Source of the DNA: Vreelandella salicampi
Lineage (GTDB): Bacteria > Pseudomonadota > Gammaproteobacteria > Pseudomonadales > Halomonadaceae
Direction: 5' to 3'
DNA length: 64,000 bases
Assembly (NCBI RefSeq): GCF_013415105.1
Contig: NZ_JACCDF010000010.1
Coordinates: forward strand, 1-64,000
In this document: one piece after another, positions 21,359 through 30,476 of the stretch
How positions within the stretch are numbered: position 1 is the stretch's first letter
Layout: each line of letters opens with the position of its first letter
Made by a program: the position numbers and the translations under genes
The notes under the pieces: model-generated
Databases searched by the model: none
Told to the model about the DNA's origin: nothing
The model's input: the letters and a program-made list of their open reading frames with translations, nothing else

Positions 21359-22615
21359 GTGACGAAACATCCAGAAAACGCCAACGGTAACCTGTGGCGG
21401 CGCATTCCTTTGTGGCAAAAAATTCTCGCTGGCCTTTTGCTGGGTATCCTGGCAGGTGCCTTGATGGGCGAAAATGCCAGTATCTTCAAACCTATTGGCG
21501 ATATCTTCATAAGTGCCATAAAGATGCTGATCGTGCCCTTGGTATTCTCCACCTTGGTGGTAGGCATCACGGCTATGCGCGATCCGCAGAAAATGGGGCG
21601 CATCGGTGTTCGCACCATCGGGCTTTATCTCATCACTACCGCTTTTGCTATTTCCATTGGTTTACTCGCCTCGCTAATTTTCCAGCCTGGTGTGGGGCTG
21701 GAGATGAGTTTCGAGTCTGATGTGCAAGCCAGTGAAGCGCCGAGTCTCGTTGAAATCCTGGTGGGGCTTGTGCCGCAGAACCCGATTGATGCTCTCGCCA
21801 AGGGAAATATTCTCCAAATCATCGTTTTCGCCATTGGTTTAGGCATCTCCTTGACGTTAATCGGGGAGAAGGGCGAACCAGTCATTCGTGTGTTCGAAAG
21901 CTTCGCCGAGGCCATGTACAAGCTGACAAGCTTCGTCATGGCGCTCGCGCCATTCGGCGTGTTCGGCCTCATCGCGCATGTTTCCGGTAGTTATGGGCTC
22001 GAAGTATTGCTGCCGTTGGCCAAGGTCATCGGGGTGGCTTATTTGGCCAGCGTGTTGCATGTCTTGGTGGTTTATACCGGCTTGCTGTCATTGATTGGCC
22101 GGCTTAATCCAGTGCGCTACTTACAAGGGATTCTCGATGCTTTGGTCGTTGCCTATTCGTCGGCTTCATCCTCGGGCACGCTGCCGGTTTCTCTGCGCTG
22201 TGCTCAGAAGAATCTGGGTGTATCGGAAGGCGTGGCCGGTTTCGTATTGCCGGTGGGCGCTACCATCAACATGGACGGTACCGCTATCTATCAAGGCGTG
22301 GTGGCGGTATTTATTGCCCAGTTGCTTGGCGTTGATCTCAGCCTGATGGATTATGGGATGATTATTCTTACCGGCACCTTGGCGTCCATCGGGACAGCCG
22401 GTGTCCCCGGTGCCGGTCTGATCATGCTGTCCATCGTGATGGCCCAGATCGGTTTGCCGTTGGAAGCGATTGCAGTGATTGCCGGTATTGATCGTATCCT
22501 GGATATGGCGCGTACCAGTGTGAACGTGGCAGGCGATCTCATGGTCACCACTCTGGTCGGCAAGAGTGAAGGCGAACTCGACGAAACGATTTACAACGCT
22601 CGCCACAAGAGCTAA
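21359..22615 (+). CDS. Dicarboxylate/amino acid:cation symporter (DAACS/GltP family)
   Basis: A 418-residue membrane transporter of the glutamate/aspartate/C4-dicarboxylate family. Signature elements are the early helix with KMLIVPLVFSTLVVGI, the serine-rich re-entrant loop SSASSSGTLPVSL, the PVGATINMDGTAIY motif, the second loop around ASIGTAGVPGAG, and DRILDMARTSVNVAGD where substrate is held. Start is GTG 21359 with AGGAAGGAG upstream. Substrate (glutamate, aspartate, succinate or another) cannot be chosen from sequence. It lies between mucD and lepA, which are neighbours in Pseudomonas, and has its own terminator. Confidence 0.88.
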   Translation: MTKHPENANGNLWRRIPLWQKILAGLLLGILAGALMGENASIFKPIGDIFISAIKMLIVPLVFSTLVVGITAMRDPQKMGRIGVRTIGLYLITTAFAISIGLLASLIFQPGVGLEMSFESDVQASEAPSLVEILVGLVPQNPIDALAKGNILQIIVFAIGLGISLTLIGEKGEPVIRVFESFAEAMYKLTSFVMALAPFGVFGLIAHVSGSYGLEVLLPLAKVIGVAYLASVLHVLVVYTGLLSLIGRLNPVRYLQGILDALVVAYSSASSSGTLPVSLRCAQKNLGVSEGVAGFVLPVGATINMDGTAIYQGVVAVFIAQLLGVDLSLMDYGMIILTGTLASIGTAGVPGAGLIMLSIVMAQIGLPLEAIAVIAGIDRILDMARTSVNVAGDLMVTTLVGKSEGELDETIYNARHKS

Positions 22616-22625
22616 ATCCTCGTTA

Positions 22626-22656
22626 ACAGCACCGGAGCACAGCCGGTGCTGTTTTT
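22626..22656 (+). terminator. Rho-independent terminator after the DAACS symporter
   Basis: ACAGCACCGG and CCGGTGCTGT form a perfect 10-bp stem around a seven-base loop, followed by TTTT. It also lies just beyond the end of the opposing GGDEF gene. Confidence 0.85.
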
Positions 22657-22683
22657 ATTAGGGACTGTTCACGCTTGAGTCAT

Positions 22684-23943
22684 CTACACTTCGACGCGGT
22701 TCCTGCCTAAAGATTTTGCCCGATAGAGCGCGTCATCGGCTCGTTGGGCCATAAGTTTTGAATCATCGCGAGGGATAAATTCCGTCACGCCGAAGCTAGC
22801 GGTCACGGTGCCGACCTGGTTAAAATGATACGTGGCGATTGCTCTGCGCAACTTCTCGGCGACGTCCCTCGCTGCCTCTAGGCAAGTCTGCGGTAGTATT
22901 ACCATGAACTCTTCACCACCCCAACGCCCATGGATGTCGATGCTGCGGATGTTGTCATTGACCAGACGGGTAACCGTATTTAAGACATCGTCACCGGCAT
23001 TATGGCCGAAGCGATCATTGACCTGCTTAAAGTGATCCAAGTCGTACATAATCAGTGAAAATGGCATATGGTAGCGTGAAGAACGTTCGATCTCTTGTTC
23101 CAGCAGGCGGTTAAATTCCAGGCGGTTGTTAATGCCAGTGAGACCGTCGGTGATAGCCATCGTTTTCACTCGCTCTTCGGCCATTTTGCGCTGCGTGACA
23201 TCTAGCAGTATCCCGGTCCATATTGTGGAGCCATCCGGCTCTTTATGGGGCGTAGATCGGCTCTCAATCCAGCGGATTGACCCGTCAGTATGGAGGATAC
23301 GAAATTCCGAGTAAGCGTATGTCAGGGATCGGGCGGTCTTCTGAATATTGGCCTCGATATTAGCGGCATCCTCGGGAAGTACGTGGGACATGATGTGGTC
23401 CGTGCCTGTACCGGACAGCTGTTCCTGTGTCAGGCCGCCCAGTTCGGCGATTCCTTCACTGAAAAAGGGAAAACTGCGCGCGCCGTCCGGTGCCATACGG
23501 TACTGGTAAAGCGCTCCGGGCACTTGGGAAGAAATGCGTTGAAGCAGTTCTTCCTTTCGCCGGAGTCGCTCTTCGGTCGACTTGCGTTCCGTAGTATCTC
23601 TGACAATGCAGAAAATAAGGTTCTCATTCTTATAAAGTGCCCCATTGTTGCTGAGCTCAGCATCAATAATGGTGCCGTTCTTTCGGCGGTGACGGGTATC
23701 AAAATGCTCACTTGAATTATCGACGTTCAGAAGCATTTCCTGCAGCTCTTGCTTGCTGAATAGGGTATCCCAGTCCCACACGTAAAGGTCTTTCATCTCT
23801 TCAAGGGTATAGCCGAGCATGTCAGCATAACGCTGATTCGCCCGGTACACGCTGCCATCCTGCCTTAGCACCACCATGGCGTCGCCAGACTGCTCGAACA
23901 AGGCGGTCCAGAGAGTCGTTTCGTCTTCAGTCAGTCGTTTCAT
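22684..23943 (-). CDS. PAS-PAS-GGDEF diguanylate cyclase
   Basis: A 419-residue signalling enzyme predicted to make cyclic di-GMP from two GTP. The first PAS domain covers about residues 12-120 (QSGDAMVVLRQDG, RRKNGTIIDAELSNNG) and a second PAS/PAC covers about 130-250 (FRILHTDGSIRWIESRS). The GGDEF domain runs from about 260, with DGLTGINNRLEFNRLL, FSLIMYDLDHFKQVND, and the active-site GGEEF at 342-346. An RxxD inhibitory site (R333-D336) lies exactly five residues before GGEEF, so product inhibition is likely. No membrane helix is seen, so it is cytosolic. It is transcribed alone against its neighbours. Confidence 0.92.
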   Translation of the reverse strand: MKRLTEDETTLWTALFEQSGDAMVVLRQDGSVYRANQRYADMLGYTLEEMKDLYVWDWDTLFSKQELQEMLLNVDNSSEHFDTRHRRKNGTIIDAELSNNGALYKNENLIFCIVRDTTERKSTEERLRRKEELLQRISSQVPGALYQYRMAPDGARSFPFFSEGIAELGGLTQEQLSGTGTDHIMSHVLPEDAANIEANIQKTARSLTYAYSEFRILHTDGSIRWIESRSTPHKEPDGSTIWTGILLDVTQRKMAEERVKTMAITDGLTGINNRLEFNRLLEQEIERSSRYHMPFSLIMYDLDHFKQVNDRFGHNAGDDVLNTVTRLVNDNIRSIDIHGRWGGEEFMVILPQTCLEAARDVAEKLRRAIATYHFNQVGTVTASFGVTEFIPRDDSKLMAQRADDALYRAKSLGRNRVEV

Positions 23944-24166
23944 ATCAGCTTCTGAGCGTTATGGGCCAGGCGGGCCTTAAATGGATGCATGCTAACTTTA
24001 CCATGGGGCCAGCACATGCAGTGCAGATTAGGATTAAGCAAGGCGCTGGCACCTGACGACAGCCAAGCTGGGGCGGTGTACAATGCATCCCAATTTATTT
24101 TTTAGCGCTCAATGGGTATGTCTACCTATTTGCACATGGGTGCGTACACATATCGGATTTTAATAC

Positions 24167-25984
24167 ATGTCAAATAGTGAAGATGTTAATAAAATCAGCC
24201 ATATACGTAACTTCTCCATCATCGCACATATCGACCATGGCAAATCCACGCTTTCGGATCGGTTGATTCAAACGTGTGGTGGGCTTACCGAGCGTGAGCT
24301 TAAAGAGCAGGTGCTCGACTCGATGGATATCGAGCGCGAGCGTGGTATTACCATCAAAGCGCAGTCGGTAACGCTGGACTATACGGCGCCAGATGGAAAG
24401 GTTTACCAGCTTAACTTTATCGATACACCCGGACATGTTGATTTTTCATACGAAGTGTCGCGTTCACTTTATGCCTGTGAAGGGGCGTTGTTGGTCGTAG
24501 ATGCTGCACAAGGGGTGGAAGCTCAATCGGTGGCCAACTGCTATACAGCCGTCGAGCAAGGGCTTGAAGTGTTACCGGTACTCAATAAGATTGATCTTCC
24601 ACAAGCTGACCCGGACCGCGTCGCTCAAGAAGTCGAAGAAATTATCGGCATTGACGCGACCGATGCCTGTCAGGTATCGGCTAAAAGCGGGATTGGTATT
24701 GATGCGCTCTTAGAGCGTTTAGTGCGTGATATCCCACCGCCCAAAGGCGATCCCGATGCGCCGCTACAAGCGCTGATTATCGACTCCTGGTTCGATAACT
24801 ACCTAGGCGTGGTATCGCTAATTCGCTTGTTTGATGGCACCTTGCGCAAAGGTGATAAAGTTCAGATTAAATCCACCGGACGCGACTGGGGCGCGACGGA
24901 AGTGGGGATTTTTACCCCACTGCGCAAACAAACCAATATTCTGCGCGCTGGCGAAGTAGGCTTTTTGGTCGCCGGCATAAAAGACATTCATGGCGCCCCC
25001 GTCGGCGATACCATCACCCATGCCAAAACACCGGATGTCGAGCGCCTGCCGGGGTTCAAAAAGGTAAAGCCGCAGGTTTATGCGGGCATGTTCCCGGTTA
25101 GCGCCGATGATTACGAAGACTTCCGTGATGCACTGGAGAAACTGGCCCTAAACGACGCCTCGCTGGAGTACGAGCCGGAAAACTCCGATGCACTCGGCTT
25201 TGGTTTCCGCGTCGGCTTTTTGGGCACACTTCACATGGAGATCATCCAGGAGCGCTTAGAGCGCGAATATGATCTCGACTTGCTGACCACAGCCCCTACG
25301 GTGGTTTACGAGTTGGCGATGAAAAATGGCGACGTTAAATACGTCTCCAACCCCTCAAAATTGCCGGATTTAGCCGACGTTGAGGAAATGCGCGAACCGG
25401 TAGTGCGCGCTAGCATTTTGGTGCCGCAGGAATTTGTCGGCAACGTCATCGCCGAGTGCGAGCAACGCCGCGGTACTCAGCTGGATATGCAGTTTTTGGG
25501 TAACCAAATTCAGCTCACCTATGAGCTGCCGATGTCTGAAGTCGTGATGGACTTTTTTGACCGGTTGAAGTCGATCTCTAAGGGTTATGCGTCCTTAGAG
25601 TATAATTTTGAGCGCTTTGAAGCGGCCAAACTGGTGCGCCTCGACGTGATGATTAATGGCGATAAAGTGGATGCGCTTGCCGTGATTATTCACCGAGATC
25701 ACGCCCATTCACGTGGACGTATTCTGGTAGAAAAAATGAAAGAACTGATCCCGCGTCAGATGTTCGATGTGGCGATCCAGGCGGCCATTGGTGGGCAAGT
25801 GGTGGCGCGCTCCACTGTCAAAGCACTGCGTAAAAACGTGACAGCGAAGTGTTACGGCGGCGATATCACGCGTAAAAAGAAACTACTTGAAAAGCAAAAA
25901 GCCGGTAAAAAACGGATGAAGCAGGTGGGGCGTGTTGAAATTCCCCAGGATGCCTTCCTTGCCGTGCTCAAGGTCAACGACTAG
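24167..25984 (+). CDS. lepA: Elongation factor 4 (LepA)
   Basis: A 605-residue translational GTPase. G-motifs are present: AHIDHGKST (G1), RGITIKAQS (G2), DTPGHVDF (G3), NKIDLP (G4) and SAKSG (G5). The C-terminal LepA-specific domain includes [20 protein letters not shown]. LepA acts on ribosomes in initiation/back-translocation and stress. It begins the lepA-lepB-rnc-era-recO-pdxJ-acpS run, with lepB 15 bases after. Confidence 0.97.
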   Translation: MSNSEDVNKISHIRNFSIIAHIDHGKSTLSDRLIQTCGGLTERELKEQVLDSMDIERERGITIKAQSVTLDYTAPDGKVYQLNFIDTPGHVDFSYEVSRSLYACEGALLVVDAAQGVEAQSVANCYTAVEQGLEVLPVLNKIDLPQADPDRVAQEVEEIIGIDATDACQVSAKSGIGIDALLERLVRDIPPPKGDPDAPLQALIIDSWFDNYLGVVSLIRLFDGTLRKGDKVQIKSTGRDWGATEVGIFTPLRKQTNILRAGEVGFLVAGIKDIHGAPVGDTITHAKTPDVERLPGFKKVKPQVYAGMFPVSADDYEDFRDALEKLALNDASLEYEPENSDALGFGFRVGFLGTLHMEIIQERLEREYDLDLLTTAPTVVYELAMKNGDVKYVSNPSKLPDLADVEEMREPVVRASILVPQEFVGNVIAECEQRRGTQLDMQFLGNQIQLTYELPMSEVVMDFFDRLKSISKGYASLEYNFERFEAAKLVRLDVMINGDKVDALAVIIHRDHAHSRGRILVEKMKELIPRQMFDVAIQAAIGGQVVARSTVKALRKNVTAKCYGGDITRKKKLLEKQKAGKKRMKQVGRVEIPQDAFLAVLKVND

Positions 25985-25999
25985 GGACGAGACCCCACC

Positions 26000-26803
26000 A
26001 TGGATTTTTCACTACTTCTGGTCATCGCCGTGGCGCTATCCGGCATTGTTTATCTGCTAGATGCGCTTATCTGGCGTCGCCGTCGCCGCGAGCGTGCTGA
26101 AAAGGCGGAAGCGGACACGATAGAGGGGCTTGACCCCCAAAGCCGTGAAAAGCTGCTTAAAGAGCCTTGGCCGGTTGACTACGCGCGCTCTTTTTTTCCG
26201 GTACTGCTAGTGGTGCTAGTAGTGCGCAGCTTTATCGTTGAGCCCTTTCAAATCCCCTCCGGCTCCATGCGCCCGACATTAGAAGTGGGGGATTTTATTC
26301 TGGTCAACAAATTTGCCTACGGCTTGCGGCTGCCGGTAGCGCATACCGAGATACTGGATGTCTCTGAGCCTGAGCGGGGTGATGTGATGGTATTCCGCTT
26401 CCCCGAAGAGCCTTCGGTTAACTTTATTAAGCGCGTTGTTGGCTTACCGGGTGATCGCATTCGCTATGAAGGCAAACAGCTTTATATCAATGGCGAAGCG
26501 GTACCCAAGGTGCTGCTAGAAGAAGCCCCCGAGGCATCACCTCAACAGCTATTGTTGGCGGAGGAGATGGGGGATGCTGAGCATCGGATTTATAATAATC
26601 CGCGCGATCCAGGGCCCCAGCTTCGCACTGTTGTGGTACCCGAAGGTCATTATTTCACCATGGGAGACAACCGCGACCACTCCAACGATAGCCGCTACTG
26701 GGGGTTCGTCCCGGAAGAGAATATCGTTGGCCGTGCCTTCGCTGTGTGGATGCACTGGGATGGCGGTTTCCCCAGCTTTACCAGCATGCGGCGCATTGAG
26801 TAA
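26000..26803 (+). CDS. lepB: Signal peptidase I
   Basis: A 267-residue membrane protease that removes signal peptides from exported proteins. Two N-terminal hydrophobic segments (about 3-25 and 62-80) are separated by a basic cytoplasmic loop. The catalytic serine is S89 in PSGSMRPTL and the general base is K144 in FIKRVVGLPGD. The GDNRDHSNDSRYWGFVP box follows. It lies downstream of lepA as in E. coli and Pseudomonas. Confidence 0.96.
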   Translation: MDFSLLLVIAVALSGIVYLLDALIWRRRRRERAEKAEADTIEGLDPQSREKLLKEPWPVDYARSFFPVLLVVLVVRSFIVEPFQIPSGSMRPTLEVGDFILVNKFAYGLRLPVAHTEILDVSEPERGDVMVFRFPEEPSVNFIKRVVGLPGDRIRYEGKQLYINGEAVPKVLLEEAPEASPQQLLLAEEMGDAEHRIYNNPRDPGPQLRTVVVPEGHYFTMGDNRDHSNDSRYWGFVPEENIVGRAFAVWMHWDGGFPSFTSMRRIE

Positions 26804-26873
26804 TACGTGATTGATAATAAAGTGCAAAAATGGCTGTAATCCCCATGTTAATCGTCAATGACGTAGGAGCCCC

Positions 26874-27575
26874 GTGAGTAATCCCTTGAACGCTTTTTGC
26901 CGACGTATCGGCTATGAGTTTAACGATGTTTCGCTGTTAGAGCTGGCCATGACTCACCGCAGCTATGGTGGCCGCAATAATGAGCGCTTGGAATTTTTGG
27001 GTGACTCAATTGTCAACTTCGTGATTGCTGAAGCGCTGTTTGAACGCTTTCCTCAAGCCCGAGAAGGGCAGCTCTCGCGCTTGAGAGCCCGTTTGGTGAA
27101 GGGGCAGACGCTCGCTGAGTTGGCTCGTGAGATGGCGTTTGGAGAGTGCTTGCGATTAGGGTCTGGCGAGATGAAAAGTGGCGGGCATCGGCGCGAATCT
27201 ATTCTGGCTGACGCCGTTGAAGCCGTCATTGGTGCTATCTACTTGGATGCGGGAATGGATGCCGTGCGTGAGCGTGTGCTCGCCTGGTATACCCAGCGAT
27301 TGGCAAACATTTCCCTGCAAGACACGCAAAAAGACCCCAAAACCCGCCTGCAAGAATTTTTGCAATCGCGCCAGGCAGCGCTTCCACGCTATGAAGTGGT
27401 AACGGTAAAAGGTGAGGCCCACGCGCAGACCTTTACTGTCGACTGCCATATTGACTTGCTTGATCAGCACACAACCGGCAAAGGGCCAAGTCGACGTCAT
27501 GCGGAACAGCAGGCGGCTACCCAAGCGCTTAGCTATTTAGAACCCTCATCTGAAGAAAGTGGAGAAACCCAATGA
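26874..27575 (+). CDS. rnc: Ribonuclease III
   Basis: A 233-residue double-strand RNA endonuclease that processes rRNA and some mRNAs. The catalytic signature [19 protein letters not shown] is at residues 38-56, and the second metal-binding part [16 protein letters not shown] follows. The double-stranded-RNA-binding domain occupies the last 75 residues ([30 protein letters not shown]). The start is GTG 26874 with AGGAG upstream. Its stop overlaps the era start (ATGA). Confidence 0.96.
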   Translation: MSNPLNAFCRRIGYEFNDVSLLELAMTHRSYGGRNNERLEFLGDSIVNFVIAEALFERFPQAREGQLSRLRARLVKGQTLAELAREMAFGECLRLGSGEMKSGGHRRESILADAVEAVIGAIYLDAGMDAVRERVLAWYTQRLANISLQDTQKDPKTRLQEFLQSRQAALPRYEVVTVKGEAHAQTFTVDCHIDLLDQHTTGKGPSRRHAEQQAATQALSYLEPSSEESGETQ

Positions 27576-28471
27576 GCCAAACGTGCGGATTCGTGGCGAT
27601 CGTTGGGCGCCCCAACGTTGGCAAATCGACGTTGATGAACCGTATTTTGGGGCAGAAAGTCTCGATTACTTCCCGGCGTCCGCAGACCACGCGCCATCAG
27701 GTGATGGGCATTAAAACCGACGGTGATGCGCAGTTTATCTATGTCGATACCCCGGGCATGCACATCATGTCGAAAGATCGCAATAAAGCGATCAATCACT
27801 TTATGAATCAGGCCGCCACGCAAGCGCTGCGTGACGTTGATTGTGTCGTGTTTATCATTGATCGCACTCGCTGGAGCGATGAAGATCAAGCGGTATTAAA
27901 GCGTTTAGAGCATGTCAAAGCGCCGGTTATTTTGGCGGTCAATAAAGTTGACCGTTTGCAGGATAAAGCGACGCTGTTGCCGTGGCTGTCAGAGGTGGGC
28001 GCGCGCCGCGACTTCGCGGCCATTGTGCCGATTTCCGCCAAGCACGGCACGCAAGTGGATACCCTTGAAGAAGAAGTAGCGAAATACCTGCCCGAGAGTG
28101 TGCACTTCTTTCCCGAAGACCAAATCACGGACAAAAGCCTGCGCTTTATGGCGGCAGAACTGGTACGGGAAAAAATCATGCGCCAGCTGGGTGATGAATT
28201 GCCGTATCAGGTGACCGTCGAGATTGAAGAGTTCCGTGAAACCGAGCGAGTCACCCATATTAGCGCGCTGATTCTGGTCGAACGCCAGGGGCAGAAAGTC
28301 ATCTTGATTGGCGACAACGGCGAGCGGATCAAAAACATTGGCCGTGAAGCGCGCCTGGATATCGAGCGCGTACTAGGTACCAAAGTGATGTTGAACCTGT
28401 GGGTTAAGGTGAAGCGTGGCTGGTCGGACGATGAGCGCGCCCTGAAAAGCTTAGGCTACGATCTCGACTAA
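27572..28471 (+). CDS. era: GTPase Era
   Basis: A 299-residue GTPase needed for 30S ribosome maturation. G1 [10 protein letters not shown]3 DTPG, G4 NKVD and G5 SAKHG are all visible, with the C-terminal KH domain containing [22 protein letters not shown] that binds the 3' end of 16S rRNA. Coupling to rnc through ATGA overlap is the standard arrangement. Confidence 0.97.
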   Translation: MSQTCGFVAIVGRPNVGKSTLMNRILGQKVSITSRRPQTTRHQVMGIKTDGDAQFIYVDTPGMHIMSKDRNKAINHFMNQAATQALRDVDCVVFIIDRTRWSDEDQAVLKRLEHVKAPVILAVNKVDRLQDKATLLPWLSEVGARRDFAAIVPISAKHGTQVDTLEEEVAKYLPESVHFFPEDQITDKSLRFMAAELVREKIMRQLGDELPYQVTVEIEEFRETERVTHISALILVERQGQKVILIGDNGERIKNIGREARLDIERVLGTKVMLNLWVKVKRGWSDDERALKSLGYDLD

Positions 28472-28495
28472 GCGACGTTTCTCATTGAGAGCTTT

Positions 28496-29224
28496 ATGAC
28501 CCCCGAGCCGGCGTTTTTGCTTCATCGGCGCCCCTACCGCGAAACAAGCGCGCTGGTCGATCTGCTGACGATCAACCATGGCCGCGTGCGTGCCGTTGCC
28601 CATGGCGTGCAGCGGCCCGGTTCTAAGTCGCGCCAGCGGCTTCAGCCGTTTACCCCACTGTTTGTTACCTGGCGCGGCGAGCGCGAGCTCAAGCGACTGA
28701 TGTTGATGGAGTCGCGGGGGCATACGGCTCTGCTCGTGGGTGAGGGGCTGCTGTGCGGCTTGTATGCCAATGAAATTGCTACACGGTTGCTGCCATTAGA
28801 AATGCCGGCAGATGAAACCTTTGCGTTCTATACCGCGCTGATGGACGCATTGCCGCTCCCCGCCGAGCGGGCGCTTGCGCTGCGCCGCTACGAGTGGGCA
28901 CTGCTAGAGGCCCTTGGTGCGACACCGCGTTTTACCACACCCAACGATTTCGCGCTTGACCCACATGCGCGCTATCAATTTGATGCGCTAAACCGCGCTT
29001 TCGTTCCCGCTCAACGCGGATGGGAAGGGCGCACCCTACGCTATATTGAGCAGGGTAGTTGGCACCAGCCGGGCCTTGCTAACGCACTAAAAGCGGTGAT
29101 GCGGGCGGCCTTGGCGCCGATGCTAGGGTCACAAGAGCTACGCTCGCGGCGCTTAATGTTAGATTTAGCTCGGCGGCGTCACGTATCAGCGCCTACTTCA
29201 ACCGGCTCTTTACCCCCTTCTTAG
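28496..29224 (+). CDS. recO: DNA repair protein RecO
   Basis: A 242-residue RecO, which with RecR loads RecA on SSB-coated DNA. The N-terminal OB-fold has [20 protein letters not shown] and [16 protein letters not shown], and the helical C-terminal part includes [16 protein letters not shown] sequence and a short tail. No zinc-binding cysteine cluster is seen, as is usual for E. coli-type RecO. It lies 24 bases after era. Confidence 0.92.
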   Translation: MTPEPAFLLHRRPYRETSALVDLLTINHGRVRAVAHGVQRPGSKSRQRLQPFTPLFVTWRGERELKRLMLMESRGHTALLVGEGLLCGLYANEIATRLLPLEMPADETFAFYTALMDALPLPAERALALRRYEWALLEALGATPRFTTPNDFALDPHARYQFDALNRAFVPAQRGWEGRTLRYIEQGSWHQPGLANALKAVMRAALAPMLGSQELRSRRLMLDLARRRHVSAPTSTGSLPPS

Positions 29225-29258
29225 CCTTTTCTGGCATATTTCATTTTTTGGAGACGTT

Positions 29259-30089
29259 ATGCATCCTCCGCGTATTTTGTTAGGCGTTAATATCGACCAC
29301 ATTGCGACGCTGCGCCAAGCGCGTGGCACACGTCATCCCGACCCGGTTCAAGCAGCCCTCCTGGCTGAAGAGGCCGGCGCTGACGGTATTACCGTGCACC
29401 TACGTGAAGATCGCCGCCATATTCAGCCTCGTGATGTGCGCCTGCTTGCCGAGGTGCTCAATACACGTATGAATCTGGAGATGGCCGTCACCGAAGAGAT
29501 GCTGGCCCTTGCCGAGGAAATTCGCCCGGCGCATGTGTGCTTAGTGCCGGAAAAGCGCGAAGAGCTAACTACCGAAGGCGGCTTGGATGTGGTCGGCGGT
29601 TTTGATGCCATTGCAGAGGCTTGCCAGCGTCTGGCCACAGTGGGCTGCGACGTGTCGCTTTTTATTGACCCGGACGAGGAACAAATTGAGGCAGCCGTGC
29701 GTGCTAAGGCCCCAACGATTGAGTTGCATACCGGCGCGTTTGCCGAGGCGCGGCCAGGGAGCGATGCTGCCAACGCGGCGTATCACCGCTTGACTCAAGC
29801 CGCGACACTGGCCAATGAAGCAGGGCTGGTGGTTAATGCCGGCCACGGCCTGCATTATCACAACGCCGAGGCGATTGCGGCTATCCCCGGCCTGAATGAG
29901 CTCAATATTGGCCATGCGATTATCGCCCGCGCGCTGTTTGCCGGCTTGAAAGAGGCCGTGGCCGAGATGAAGCGACTCATTGTCGCCGGGCAAGAGGCGG
30001 GGCTAATGGCTGCCCTCGACGCTCACGACCATGATCACGATCATGATGAAGATAGCGGACACCACAACGGCTGCTGTGGGCACGCATGA
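29259..30089 (+). CDS. pdxJ: Pyridoxine 5'-phosphate synthase with His/Asp/Cys-rich tail
   Basis: A 276-residue TIM-barrel enzyme that joins 1-deoxyxylulose 5-phosphate with an aminoacetone phosphate to make pyridoxine 5'-phosphate. The core is clear: [92 protein letters not shown]. The core ends near residue 250. The last 22 residues are an added tail with seven His, five Asp and two Cys (four HD pairs, then HH and CC), which could bind metal. Its stop overlaps acpS (ATGA). Confidence 0.95.
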   Translation: MHPPRILLGVNIDHIATLRQARGTRHPDPVQAALLAEEAGADGITVHLREDRRHIQPRDVRLLAEVLNTRMNLEMAVTEEMLALAEEIRPAHVCLVPEKREELTTEGGLDVVGGFDAIAEACQRLATVGCDVSLFIDPDEEQIEAAVRAKAPTIELHTGAFAEARPGSDAANAAYHRLTQAATLANEAGLVVNAGHGLHYHNAEAIAAIPGLNELNIGHAIIARALFAGLKEAVAEMKRLIVAGQEAGLMAALDAHDHDHDHDEDSGHHNGCCGHA

Positions 30090-30466
30090 TTGTCGGCATT
30101 GGCTCCGATATCGCACGGGTGGCGCGCTTTGAAACGGCGATGACGCGCCACGGCAAACGCTTTGCGGCGCGAATTTTAGGCCCGAATGAGCAGCGCCGCT
30201 TTGTTGAGCATCCTCAGCCGGCGGCATTTCTTGCCAAGCGTTTTGCCGCCAAGGAGGCTTTTGTCAAAGCCTTGGGGCTGGGGCTTCGCCAGGGCATACA
30301 GTGGGGCGAGATTGAAGTTCTCAACGATACGCTAGGCAAGCCTTTCTTTCAGTTACATGGCGTAGCGGCGCAGCGTGCCGCCGCCGTGGGTGTGGGCAAA
30401 AGCCATGTTAGCCTTAGCGATGAAGCCGAATACGCCGTCGCTTTTGTGGTGTTAGAGCAAGCTTAA
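30086..30466 (+). CDS. acpS: Holo-[acyl-carrier-protein] synthase
   Basis: A 126-residue phosphopantetheinyl transferase that activates acyl carrier protein with coenzyme A. The magnesium-binding residues are in [13 protein letters not shown] near the start and in [29 protein letters not shown] closes the fold. The length matches the family. It is coupled to pdxJ and ends 10 bases from the convergent gacS. Confidence 0.95.
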   Translation: MIVGIGSDIARVARFETAMTRHGKRFAARILGPNEQRRFVEHPQPAAFLAKRFAAKEAFVKALGLGLRQGIQWGEIEVLNDTLGKPFFQLHGVAAQRAAAVGVGKSHVSLSDEAEYAVAFVVLEQA

Positions 30467-30476
30467 TAGGGGCGAG

